This document shows positions 45,501 to 56,561 of a DNA stretch of 64,000 nucleotides, piece by piece. The translations under genes and the position numbers were made by a program. This DNA comes from Cordia subcordata (taxonomy: Eukaryota; Streptophyta; Magnoliopsida; Boraginales; Cordiaceae), in assembly GCA_028554755.1 (NCBI GenBank), contig JAPTOF010000024.1:2728001-2792000 (forward strand), given 5' to 3'. A model generated the notes under the pieces. The model was not told the DNA's origin. It saw only the letters and a list, made by a program, of their open reading frames with translations, and did not search any database. The stretch's first letter is position 1. Every line of letters starts with the position of its first letter.

Positions 45501-48285
45501 TAGAAATGAGACTAGAAAGATTAACCTCAAGTGACTTATTAGTCAAATGGCTCTCAATCAAGGAAGTAGAAGCTACACATTTCCGCTCTAAAATCTCCAA
45601 ATCAAAACTAGACATTAATTCCTCAAATTTCCTTAATTCTTCTATATCGGTCATAGTCTTCTCTATAAGAACCTCAACACAAGAATCAATCACATCCATC
45701 TTAAAGCGCTCTTCTTCATCCTCTCCTCCTATACTAGCCCTATTCACTGCCTCGGCAACCTTCATTGTGGATCTCAAATTCCCAAATTTCATCTCTAATA
45801 ACCCCGACCTACAATGGATAATGGCATTTGCAGTGGCAAGGATGGGGCGACCTAGAAGAATAGGTGTAGAATGTCTAAAGTCATGTCCCGAATCCATATC
45901 TAACACTATGAAGTCAACAGGGTACACAAACTCACCTACTTGGACCATAACGTCCTCTATCACACCCTTAGGTCTACGCTCAGACCTATCAGCTAGCTGA
46001 AGAGTAACATGTGCAGGAGACAACTCACTTAGACCTAGCTGCTGATAGATGGAGTAAGGAATGAGATTCACACTAGATCCTAAATCTAACAAGGCGTGAT
46101 CAATCTGGGTCTCATGGATCCTACAAGGAATGGTGAAGGCTCCAAGGTCACTCATCTTAGGTGGAAGGCCTGAAGTACAAATACTACTCATTTTCTCCGT
46201 AAGCCTCACCTTCTTAGGAATATTCGATCACCTATGTTTCCTTGTACAAAGATCCTTAAAGAACTTAGAATAAGAGGGAATGGAAATGATTGCATCTATC
46301 AAAGGAAGATTGACCTTAAGGTCCTTAAGATACTCTAAAACCTTGAAGAACCTAGAATCCTCACTAGGTGTAGGCCTCTCTAAGGCGAATGGAAAGGGAA
46401 CTTTAGGCTCTACACCTCTAGATACATGGGAGTCATCAATAGGCTCTTTTCCCTCCCGATATGGACGGGAAGTACTACTCTCTCCATGGTCTTTAATGGG
46501 CTCATCTCTCTCAACAGGACCTTCTCTAGAATTTCCTTTAACAGGACTACAATGTGGTGCTTTAGACTCGGAAGGACCACTTGGTGCAGGCACTACAAAG
46601 TCAACTCCTACCCTATTATCCACTACCCGACCGCTCTTAAGAGTGGTGACGGCCTTAGCCTGGGCCTGAGGGGGATAAGTGGTATTGGTAGAGGAATAGG
46701 ACTGGACTCTAGGGTTCACTTCTGGCAGAGAAGGTAATTTCCTGGGGTTTCTAGCGCTCAACTAACTAGCAATCTATCCTAACTGTGCCTCAAACCTAGT
46801 CATCTGCTGCCTATAACTAGCTATTTCTTGCCTATTATCAGCTAACTCCTGTTGCTGACTAGCTAATGCCTGCTGCTGATTCTGAATAAACTGCATTAAC
46901 TTCATTACATCATTACTAGGAGTCTGGCTACTAGAGGGAGTAGGTAAAGCTTGAGGTTGAGGAGCACTAGTAAGACGGGGTTGATTAACATGATAGAAAC
47001 CTGGGGGATATTGAGGACGGTGTTGCTGTTGAGGTGGAACCTGAGGATGTGAACTAGACTCATGATGTCCTTGTCTCCAAGAAAATTTCAAGTTGTCCCT
47101 CTAACCCAGATTGTATGTGTTCTAGTACGGGTTGTACTCACGAGAATAACCTTGAGTAGTACACACTTGCGCTTTCATGAATTCAGGAAATTGAGATGCT
47201 AAAGGGCAAGCTATAGTCTCATTAGATGACTCGGAACACAATGCACAAACTTCAACAACTAAAGGGGCGGAGGAAGAACCTATAGAACAAGTCCTATGAC
47301 CTTGGGATGAAATTGACAAAGAAATGAATTGATCTAGCTTATTCGTCAAGGCCTCAACCTTAGCGGGTAAATCTAAAGAAACTCCAACCTCACTAACACT
47401 TCTCTTGTTGCCTCCCCGACTAGACCTTTCCATGGCAAAATTTTGAAAAGAATTTTCAGCCATCATTTCTATTTTTTCCCATGCCTCGGTCGGTCTCAAA
47501 AGATAGAAGCCACTACCGGAGGCGGCATTGACCATCATCCTATTTTGTTCATTTAAACCTCGAAAGAAGTATTGCATTAGGTCATGATTGCCATACCCAT
47601 GGTGTAGACATTGTCTAAGAATATCCTTAAACCTCTCCCAAGCCTCATGAAAAGATTCAAGGTCATGTTGGGAGAAAGTCATAATAGCGATCCTAAGGTC
47701 GGCCGTCATAGCCACGGGATAAAATTTTTGGAAGAACTTAGATTGAAGTTCAGCCCATGTAGTAAAGCAACCATTGGGTAAGGAATGCGACCAAGTGCTA
47801 GCCTTGTCCTTAAGAGGGAAAGGAAACAATCTTAGACGTATGACCTCTTGGGAGACATTGGGGACATGGAGAGTGGAACTCATCTCAACAAAATCAGTTA
47901 TACGATCTAGAGGACTCTCATTGCTTCTCCCGTAGAAGGAGGGAAGCATGGCCTTCATATTAGGCTTAATCTCGAAATTCATCTCCCTCAAACCCTGAAT
48001 TTGAATAGCCAAATTAGGCTTAAAGGCTTCAGGAAGAAAGAATTGCCTAAGAGTGGATTCCTCATCTATGGGTGGGTCTGGTCTATGGGGCTCTTATCTA
48101 AAATGATGCCCAAGGTGATCATGAGGTGGAATGGGATTCATTGGGGGATTGGGAGGATTAGGAGGATGATTGGGATTGGCCATCTCCTCAAGAAGATCTC
48201 CTAAATTCCTAAAATGTCTAGCAATTCTATCAGGTTCGGGATTAAGAGGAACTAGGGGATTTCTAAGGGATCTCCTACCAAGCAT
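42538..48285 (-). pseudogene. gag-pol: Gypsy F gag-pol, single frame with about a dozen in-frame stops
   Basis: Starts at the ATG at 48285 (MLGRRSLRNPLVPLNPEP) and stays in one frame to the stop at 42538, about 1,915 codons. Domains: retrotransposon gag core (about residues 92-300; VIRLRLFPFPLKDKASTW, ESFHEAWERFKDILRQC); Gln-rich linker (400-500); protease DLGSSVNLIP (about 734) and LLGRPILATANAIIHC; RT with YRKLNSKTRKDHFPLPF, SFGLCNAPATFQRC and FMDDF (about 1196); RNase H VMCDAS, KKELLAIVF, YTDHAALKYLL (from 1341); integrase with CKKCFKCQQ, WGIDFMGP, ISDGG and SNREIK (DDE all present). Stops include 48094-48096, 47122-47124, 46774-46776, 46228-46230, 45079-45081, 44575-44577, 44269-44271 and 43387-43389. 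Several fit single-base changes against E. I found no frameshift, unlike E. Confidence 0.93.
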
Positions 48286-48567
48286 GCACAATCTATCCTA
48301 ACTCCGGCCACTTCAACCCCCAAAAACTTCAATAGTCCTAAAACTACAGCAAATAAACCACAATCCTAAAAAGATCTAATAAAAACAAAGACAAAAGCTG
48401 AAATAGATAAACAAAAACTAAAGCAAGATTATATGAACAATAAACAAGATAAGCAAAAACTAAACAAACTATAAAGGAAAAGCAAGAAAAACAAATAAAG
48501 CAACTACCAAAACACACAAGCAAAGAATACAAATCACCGTGCCTCCCTAGCAACGGTGCCAAGAACT
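48286..48567 (-). other. Gypsy F leader and primer binding site (tRNA-Asp type)
   Basis: TCCCTAGCAACGGTGCCA (48544-48561 on +) is the reverse of a tRNA-Asp-type site with two differences from TGGCGCCGTTGCC(A/G)GGGA. The remainder is T-rich in element sense and ends TTTTTGGGGGTTGAAGTGGC before the gag ATG. Confidence 0.85.
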
Positions 48568-50457
48568 TGATCGTACTTTTTTGAGTGAAAGCTCTAAAGA
48601 CCCGCAAGCACACGGATCGATGCAGTATAGTGTGTGCGAGAATGGGTGTCGAACCACAGGGAGTCTATGTTGTGAGATGGATTCTACGTGTGTGTTCTAG
48701 AATGTGCCTAAAAATAAGAAATCTAAACTATCTATATTTGGAATTTTGGATTTTTGAATGGTCGAGAGCTCTAACTAAAATGAATTAAGCTAAACTATGG
48801 AATTGGGAAAAGTAGGGAACGAGCTAATCTAAAGGAAATAACAAATGGAAAGGGGTTAGGGTGACTTCAACTTATGAATGGGTAATTCTATACTCAATTG
48901 CTATGGGATTAAAGGATGATGGCTTACTTTAATGATTGGTCTTAACTAGGTTGCTAAATTAGTGTCTTAATTTCCCCCTAGGACTTGGTGTGGGTTCGTC
49001 CCTAGGCGGCACCTCTTAGAGCTACGGCGTGGTCCTTATGACCTAGGGCCTTAAGAGTGACTAACTAGCTTCCTAGGTGACTTAGAATGAACCTGCCCTA
49101 GTACCTAAATCATTGGCTAGATTTAAAGCCAAGACCTAGTATCGCTAAGGTCGACTAAACCTATCCTAAAACCTATTGGCTGGATTTAAAGCCAAAGGAG
49201 ACTCGGCCTAGGCTAGCCCCAAATTATGATTCGTCATTCTAAGTTCACAATAGCTGGATTTAACCTATTAACATATTCATACATGTTCTAAGCCAAGGTG
49301 TTCGCGAATAAAGGGACCTATTCAACTGCTAACATCATCATGCTTGGATTACACCATTAGAACCGATTAACAACCGACATGTATGCGTTATTGAAGTCAT
49401 ATTCACTACTAGGCATGCAAATATACATATAGACATGAATATAAGCATTACCCACTTCATAGCATCCACTTATAAACGCATAGACATGATTATAGCATGG
49501 ATTAGATGTGTTTATAATAAATAGACTCCAACTTATACGCATGTTACTCATTTAGGCATTTAATCAAACACTTAGACATGAATGAGAAAATAACCATTTG
49601 AACAAGAAGATCAAACATGTATATATAATCAGCCATTTAATCCCATATCATTAGAGTATATAGCTAACCCATTACATAAGTAAAATCACCCTACACAAGT
49701 CTACTCAATCATAATAAAAGATAGAATAAAAGAGAGTTTATGAAGCTTCCCTTTCATCCTAGCTATTCTTGTACAAAACTCTTGAGCTAACTTGAATCCA
49801 AATGTTGAAACCCTCTAAATTCTCTTGCTCCAAAGTGATGAAATGTGTGAGAGAGAGTGTGTGTTGTAGGTGAAGACTAGGGTTAAGTGTGTGTGTGATG
49901 GGTGTAAAGATCCTCTCTAAAATTCCCAAAAAGCTCTACCAAAAGATCCCTCCCCCTTTTTGTAGTCTGAAAATCGGGCTTTTATATCGACTTTTCACGA
50001 ACTGCCAGTTGACCGGCATCTTCTCTTAGCTCAACTGGCTTTTTGGTGATGCTCTTTGGACTAGCCGGTCGACTGGCTTTGGAGGGGTGGTTGTCCGGCT
50101 ATTTTTGACACCTCTCTGGAGTGGCCGGTCGACCGGCTCTTTCTTCTTGGTCGTCTGACTGACTTCTTTCCTCCATTCTTTGTCTTTTCGGCCTCCGATC
50201 TCCTCCTTTTGACTCGTACATCTCCCATCTTTATCACCTATCATTGCTCAATCCCGATCTTAACTCAAAGTTCACCTAAATCGTTGAAAACAAGCAATTA
50301 GTGTAGCAATTTGTCTCTTAAACTTGATATGTACATTTGTTTACACTTAAGCCTATTCTTATCAAAAGTACTACGCCAATGCATCTTTTTGAGCACTTAA
50401 TACTTCTTAAATATATGTAAACTACAATGCAAATACACATACAAACACAACACATCA
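48568..50457 (-). repeat. 5' LTR of gypsy F
   Basis: 1,890 bp, partner of 39258-41141. It carries the cleanest palindrome in the window, GCCGGTCGACCGGC at 50124-50137, and a second copy with one change at 50063. The TATA-like box is at 49980-49989. The small + strand ORF at 48585-48788 has counterparts in every LTR of the family, but it is antisense to the element and lies in the conserved U5 end. Confidence 0.93.
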
Positions 50458-51010
50458 ACATGATTTCTCATTAGTTTTAGCAAAAAATAAACAAATGCAT
50501 GGAAAACTAAAACTTTCATATAATGAAAAAGAAATTTAGAAAAATAAAAATGCTTCTTTAATTAAAAAAATTGAAATTTTGAAAAAAGAAAATAACTCAT
50601 ATGCTGGAGATCTTGTAAAATTTGGAAAAGAAGTCAAGGAATTGAAAAAGAAAAATGAGGATTTAAATGGAGTTATTCAAAAATTTATAAATGGCAAAAA
50701 AAACTTTGAAAAACTTCTTGGATCTCAAAAGATTGCTTTTGATAAAAGTGGAATTGGGTATAAGCCAACTATCAACAACAATATTTTAAAACTTATTTTG
50801 TCAAGGCATCTATTTCTACCTCTAGTTCCTCTATCTCTTCAAAGTCAAATGTCACTTGCATATATTTTAAACAGAAAGGACATGTATCAACTTGTTATTA
50901 CTTTAGAAAACTTAATGATAAAGGATCACATGTCCCATAGTAGCAAAGACCGAAATGGGTTGTCAAGGCCAAAAATTGATACTAACATCAAGGATGTCAA
51001 GACCAAAAAT
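50458..51010 (+). pseudogene. gag: Copia C gag, part after gypsy F, with second zinc knuckle
   Basis: Resumes with HDFSLVLAKNKQMHGKLKLS, then the coiled-coil-like KKENNSYAGDLVKFGKEVKE. After a frame change near 50790 the second knuckle reads CIYFKQKGHVSTC, with the second Cys replaced by Phe, followed by a double stop and QRPKWVVKAKN*. It is parallel to copia A 290-751. Confidence 0.8.
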
Positions 51011-51110
51011 TGATACTAATGTCAAAGACCCAAGGTATTGGGGATCCAAAATAAAGAATTACATTTGAATTTCATGTGTGTAGGCACACCATGAGAGTAA
51101 AACTAGCTCG

Positions 51111-51660
51111 ATGAAGTGGATCTTGGATAATGGTTGTTTCAAACACATGATGGGGAACCTATCACTATTCTGTAAATTAAAGAGAACCAAAGGTGGAGAT
51201 GTTACCTTTGGGGACCATAGTAAGGGAAAAATAATTGGAAAAGGTAGCATTGGTAATGAAAATTCTCTTGCTATTTACAATGTCTTACTTGTAGAAGGTC
51301 TTAAATTAAATTTACTTAGTATAAGCTAATTATGTGATAAGGGTCATAAAGTTGTATTTCAATCTTCTAGTTGCATTGTGCATAAATGTGGAAATGATAA
51401 TATGTTATTTGTTGCTAAAAGAAATGAAAATGTCTATACCATTGAAATTGATCAACTTGTGTGTCAACATATTAAATGCTTATTGGTTGTACAAGACAAT
51501 GCTTGGTTGTGGCAAAGAAAATTACGGCATGCTAGCATGAGTTTATTGAATAACTTATCAAAGCATGATTTTGTTAGAGATTTGCCAAAACTCAAATTTG
51601 AGGAAAGACAAAGTTTGTGATGCATGTCAACTAAGGAAATAACACGAAACATCTTTCAAA
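51111..51660 (+). pseudogene. pol: Copia C protease and GAG-pre-integrase
   Basis: MKWILDNGCFKHMMGN is the protease site with Asp-Ser-Gly changed to Asp-Asn-Gly, so the active site is altered. LVEGLKLNLLSIS* has a stop where Gln is expected. WLWQRKLRHASMSLLNNLSK is the pre-integrase signature, with WH changed to WQ and RLGH to KLRH. Frames 51111 and 51378 agree; a frameshift follows near 51610. Confidence 0.8.
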
Positions 51661-51689
51661 CCCCTCAACAAGGTTTAACTAATAGAGCA

Positions 51690-52615
51690 TTACAATTATT
51701 GCATATGGACTTGTTTGGACCAATTGATGTGGCAAGCCTCGGAGGTTCTAGATATACCTTTGTTGTTGAAAATGACTACACTAGATTTACATAGGTCATG
51801 TTTCTTGCACATAAAAATGATGCCTTCAATGAATTTGAAAGATTGTGTAGAAAAGCGCAAAATAAGAAAGGTTATTTTATAACTTGTATTCGTAGTGATA
51901 ATGGCATAGAATATGTGAACACTTCTTTTATGCATTTTTGTGATGAGCATGGCATAGAACACAACTTTTTGGCCACTCGGACTCCTTAACATAATGGGGT
52001 AGTAGAGAGGAATTGTACATTACAAGAAATGGCAAGAACCATGTTAAAAGAACATAACTTACCAACATATTTCTAGAGTGAAGCCGCAAACACCACATGT
52101 TATGTGCAAAATAGAGTTTTAATTAGTTCCATTTTGAATAAAATTCTATATGAACTATGGTATGAAAAAACATCTAAAATTTCATACTTCAAAGTGTTTG
52201 GTTGCAAATGTTTTATCTTGAACACTAAGATAATTTAAGAAAATTTGATGCTAAATTGGATGAAGGCATATTTTTAGGATATTCCACTAAGAGTAAAGCT
52301 TATAGAGTCTATAATAAAAGAAGTCTTGTTATGGAAGAATCAATGCATGTTACATTTGATGAGACTAAGTCATTTGAGCTGAGAAAGAAAGTTGATGATG
52401 TAGGTTATCTTTTGGAAAAAACTACACTTGAAGATTCATTTCCAAAAGACAAAGAAATTCCGACAAAACAAAAAGACACACATCAAGAAGAGGAGTGTCA
52501 AGCCAAGAAGGATAACATGGAGATAAAGAGGCTCATAAAGATTTACCAAATAGTTGGAAATTCTTGTGGAATCACTCTGAAGATCAAATCTTTGGTATTC
52601 CATCTCAAGACGTAA
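51690..52615 (+). pseudogene. pol: Copia C integrase
   Basis: HMDLFGPIDVASLGGSRYTF, a stop in FT*VMFLAHKNDAFNEFERL, CIRSDNGIEYVNTSFMHF, and NGVVERNCTLQEMARTML with the third catalytic Glu kept (it is Lys in copia A). All three catalytic acids are visible, but stops occur after DYTRFT, after ATRTP and in TYF*SEAANT. From 52256 the tail GIFLGYSTKSKAYRVYNKRS is in another frame. Confidence 0.85.
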
Positions 52616-53480
52616 GAACTAGATGTCATATCAATACCTTTTGTGAACATTACGCATTCATTTCTCATATAGAACTTAAAAATGTTAAAAGGGGCCTTAC
52701 TTGATGAAAATTGATAATAGCCATGCAAGAGGAATTAAATCAATTTGCTAGATATAAAGTTTGGAAATTAGTTGAGAGACCTAGAGACATACCGGTGATT
52801 GGAACTAAATAGGTATTTAGAAACAAATTAGATAAAGTTGGTATAGTAACTAGGAACAAGGCTAAACTTGTAGCTCAAGGGTATAATCAAGAAGAAGGTA
52901 TTGACTATGATGAGACTATGCCCCCGTAGCTAGACTTGAATCCATTCCCATGTTACTTGCATTTGCATGTTATATGGATTTTAAACTTTATCAAATGGAT
53001 GTCAAGAGTGCTTTTCTAAATGGTTTTATTGAAAAGGAGGTATATGTCGAACAAGTTCCTAGTTTTGAAGATCCTTGTTTTCCAAACCATGTTTTCAAAT
53101 TAGAAAAGGCCTTATAGGGTTTAAAGCAAGCTTCTAGAGTTTGGTATGAAAGACTTAGTGAATTTTTGGTAAAAAATAATTTTGGAAGAGGAAAACTTGA
53201 CTCCACTTTGTTCATTAAAAAGGAATGAAATGATATTCTACTTGAACAAATTTATGTAGGTGATATCATTTTTGGTGCCATTAATGTTGCTTTAAGTGAA
53301 AGTTTTTCAAAATGTATGCATAAGGAGTTTCGAATGAACATGATGGGAAAATTGACATTCTCACTTGGACTCCAAATCAAGGAAACAAAGGAAGGCATCT
53401 TCATCAATCAAGCCAAATGCACTAAAGAGATTACCAAAAAGTTTGGGCTTGAAGATGCAAAAGATTAGAACTCCCATAAG
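52616..53480 (+). pseudogene. pol: Copia C reverse transcriptase with mutated catalytic box
   Basis: Motifs NKAKLVAQGYNQEEGIDYDE, then after a short deletion (near 52915) LLAFACYMDFKLYQMDVKSA, FLNGFIEKEVYVEQVPSFED and ASRVWYERLSEFL. The catalytic box is IYVGDIIFG: GGT at 53259-53261 replaces the first Asp of YVDD. Stops include one in the KAL*GLKQ motif. The enzyme would be inactive even without the stops. Confidence 0.85.
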
Positions 53481-53493
53481 CCCTTAAACCAAA

Positions 53494-54173
53494 TTGGATA
53501 AATATGAGAAAGGTAAATTGATAGATGAGAAGAAATATAGAGGTATGATTGGTAGTTTACTTTATTTAATTGCTTCTAGACTAGATATCATGTTTGCAGT
53601 ATACTTATGCGCTAGATTTCAGGCTAATCCTAAGGAATCACACCTAGTTGTTGTCAAAAGAATAATAAGATATCTTAAAGGAACATGCAATCTAGGAATT
53701 TGGTATGTGAAAGGAACTTCTCTTGATTTGTGTAGTTTTTTTTTATACTGATTACGCTGGATATAAGGTAGATTGTAAGAGTACTAGTGGAACTTTAGTG
53801 TCTTGGTCATGTAGAAAACAAAATAGCGTTGCAATCTCTATCACCGAAGTCGAACATATTATAGCTGGTAGTTGTGTGGCTCAAATCTTGTGGTGAATCA
53901 AAATTTACTTGATTATGGCTTGTATTATGACTATGTTCCCATATATTGTGATAATACTAGTGCAATTAATCTTACCAAGAATCCAATTTAACATTCTAGA
54001 ACAAAGCATATTCAAATTAGGCACCATTTCATTAGAGATCATGTTCAAAAAGGTGATATTATACTTGAATTTGTTGATACTTTGCATCAAGTTACTGATA
54101 TTTTTACTCAACCATTGAATGAGGATCAATTTTGTGAGACTAGAAAGGAAATTGGTATAATAAAAAGTGGCTA
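53494..54173 (+). pseudogene. pol: Copia C RNase H and pol C-terminus
   Basis: MIGSLLYLIASRLDIMFAVY, VVVKRIIRYLKGTCNLGIWY, then a frameshift in the T-run at 53737-53748. After a deletion removing the CQFLG part, it continues with NQNLLDYGLYYDYVPIYCDN, HSRTKHIQIRHHFIRDHVQK and LHQVTDIFTQPLNEDQF, ending at the stop at 54171-54173. Same series as copia A 3251-3970. Confidence 0.85.
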
Positions 54174-54580
54174 AATTGCATTTATGTGTGTTTATATGGC
54201 TTGGGAATGAAAAAATATGCATCTCTCCATATTTTGACCCATCCAGTCAAACTAGCCGGTCAACCAACTAAGGCCTTAGGGTGCCTAGCTTAAGGATAGT
54301 TTTTTTTTACATTTTGATCTGGTCGATGGACCTAGCCGGTCGACCTCTACAATCAGCCAGTTGACTAGCTGAACGCAGTAAAGAGTAAAATTGGAGTGCT
54401 CAATCCCAGATCAAATTGCTTTCCGAAAATTTCTTAACCCTAACTCAAATACCCACTCAAAACCCACTTGCAATTCTTCACTTTTTCCCTAATTTCTTTT
54501 AAATTTTCTTCTAAAAATCACAAACCCACATCACAAAAACACTTCTTACCAATTTACTTTTCAAAATTTTATTCAAAATC
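54174..54580 (+). promoter_or_regulatory. Copia C spacer before ORF3 with palindromic GTCGACC cluster; possible internal promoter
   Basis: Between pol and ORF3. From 54240 to 54375 are ATCCAGTCAAACTAGCCGG, GCCGGTCAACC, TGGTCGATGGACC, AGCCGGTCGACC (GGTCGACC at 54338-54345) and GCCAGTTGACTAGC. A pyrimidine-rich ATG-free leader with CCCTAA/CCCACT phrases then runs to the ORF3 ATG at 54581. The layout mirrors the LTR promoter cluster plus leader at 38083-38340. The promoter role is inferred. Confidence 0.4.
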
Positions 54581-55940
54581 ATGGTGAATCCAAGGAGTAG
54601 GGATCAAGGACGTGGGAGAGGGAAAAGAGCAAGAACAAGTTCACTGCCTCCATCCGTATAAAAAATTCAAGAGAAACAAAGAATTTTATATGGTAAATTC
54701 CTTATGGACTCAGATTTTGTTGGTACCGATGTTTTTCCATTATTTCAAGATTGGTACATGTTCTTGCATTTACATTGTGATGTTCAAGATAGGATGGTTA
54801 TTGAGTTTTATGAAAATCTTGAAGTACACCATAGAAGTCCAAAACTTGAACTAAAATTGACATTTTGTAAGAAAAGTTTCATACTAAGTGAAGATATATT
54901 GCATGAAATTTTCAAATTGCCCAAAGAAGGAGAAGACTACTATAATTGTCAAGGTTGGCTAGAAGGGATAAAAGTTACTGGTATACTAGGGAAGGTTATT
55001 GAATATATGTGGATGGATATAGGCCCAAAACATTCGGAATTGATTCTTCCATTATTAAAAGATGTTGATGTTAACAAATGAATTGCCTTTAAAGTTATAA
55101 GTAAAATACTTCTTTCTAGGAATATCAATGATGGAAAAATCCCTATTATGCATGTATACATCTACTATAGCCTTAAGCATGAAGTTAAGATTGCCCTACC
55201 TTTTCTTATCCTATAACACATGCTACACATTAGTGGAAAAGGTGGTGGAAAAACAACAACTCCAGGATATGGCGTGGCCCTTATGCATATATTTGCTTAC
55301 TTCAATATCTTCTCTAATGCGCCGGTTAGAAAATTTGCATGGAAGATATGCAATACATGAACTACATGGAGATTTATTAGTATAATGGTGAACCAATAAA
55401 TAAAGAAACTTACAAGAACTTACCAAAAGATGTCTAGGAGGCAATTAAACTAAGAATTAGGAATGGGACTAGCTTTACAAACTCTATATATGGGCCTGAG
55501 GCACAATAAGTAGATGAAGTTCAAGAGACTTTAGATGCAACTTTAGGAGAGGAGTAAGAGCAAGAAGATGGAGTTAACATAGGTATACTTGGAACAATTC
55601 CTATGGTTGTAAGTACATCAGAAGAAGAAGATATGGCTCCCGAAGATGTTACCCTTAGAAGAGTAATGAAGGAATCTTGAGCATAAGGACTTGTTAAAGA
55701 ACAACGAAGAGTTGAGATACAGAGAGGTGCAGGCTCTACTTCTATAGCTCAATAAAAAGTTCCATCAGTTATGGCACAAATTCTTGCCCAATTACAAGCC
55801 TTAAATACTAGAATTGGAGGGGGGGATTAAAACAACGATGAGTGGACGGAAATGGAGAGAGCACATTGATACAGAAATTGCAGGAATGCACTCTGACATG
55901 AAGTAGTACTTTAAGGATCCTCGTGACCGTGGACCTTGAA
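54581..55940 (+). pseudogene. Copia C ORF3 (env-position protein)
   Basis: The ATG at 54581 (MVNPRSRDQGRGRGKRARTS) parallels copia A ORF3. After a stop near 54659 the frame stays open to 55081 (FLMDSDFVGTDVFPLFQDWY, SEDILHEIFKLPKEGEDYYN, IEYMWMDIGPKHSELILPLL). It continues past a stop with KVISKILLSRNINDGKIPIM and HVYIYYSLKHEVKIALPF. The C-terminal part has an acidic segment (STSEEEDMAPED) and a helical end (REHIDTEIAGMHSDMK). It resembles the putative plant transposon protein family (PF20167); no signal peptide or membrane helix is visible. Several stops and a frame change. Confidence 0.68.
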
Positions 55941-56561
55941 TCCACCATGTTCTTTTCATAAACTTTACCATTTGAACATCTTCTTTTCATTACTGATGTA
56001 CAAAATATTAGTTTCACTTTGCCACTCTAGTTAGTTCATTTAATTCTTTTATGGATTGTGCTAGTTAGATTAATTTTTTTTTTTTTTGGTTTTTATGGAT
56101 TATGCACTTTGGTACTCTTATTGGTTTTGTGGCTTATATGCCCTTTTCCTTGGTTTATCGTTTATGCTAGCTTCACTTTTATGCCTTTTTCCTTTTGCCT
56201 TATTTAGCTATTGTGCTTATTGGGTTAGTTATGTCCCCGTATTATTGATTTTGATGATGCCAAAGGGAGAGAAGAAGAGTTAGCGAGTTAGTTTGATAAA
56301 GTTTGCAAGTTTGCTTGATAAAATTTGTTTTGGTGCTGTTTAGCTTAGTTATGGTTGGTTGACAATTGATGAGAATATTATGCAATGAAAAATTATGTAT
56401 GCTTATGAGCTTAATGTTTAAATGCACAAGTTAAAGTTGAAAGGGGGAATATTTCTCACAACATGCTTTTAGTTGAAAATCATGCTCATATTGAAGGGGA
56501 GGAAAATTGTTAGATCTCAAATTCTCTAGTAATAATTTGTCATCATCAAAAAGGGGGAGAT
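55941..56561 (+). other. Copia C 3' untranslated region with four polypurine tracts
   Basis: Purine tracts occur at about 56260 (CCAAAGGGAGAGAAGAAG), 56439 (TTGAAAGGGGGAA), 56494 (TGAAGGGGAGGAAAATTG) and 56548-56560 (AAAAAGGGGGAGA). The last borders the 3' LTR and is the primer for plus-strand synthesis. The ORFs at 56086-56283 are T-rich noise. This matches the copia A 3' region. Confidence 0.75.

Larger units (their letters stand above)
39258..50457 (-). mobile_element. Gypsy element F (Athila-like), nested in copia C gag
   Basis: LTRs of 1,884 bp (39258-41141) and 1,890 bp (48568-50457), a tRNA-Asp-type primer site, and a gag-pol frame of about 1,900 codons on the - strand identify a near full-length Athila-like element of 11.2 kb. 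Domain order is gag, protease, RT, RNase H, integrase. It sits in copia C gag: the left flank ends EAFAKCQEL and the right flank resumes HDFSLVLAKNK, as in copia A (AFGKLHDDLLLALNKNK). No 5-bp duplication is seen (GAACT left, ACATG right). No env-like ORF. The solo LTR at 7673 belongs to the same family. Confidence 0.94.
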
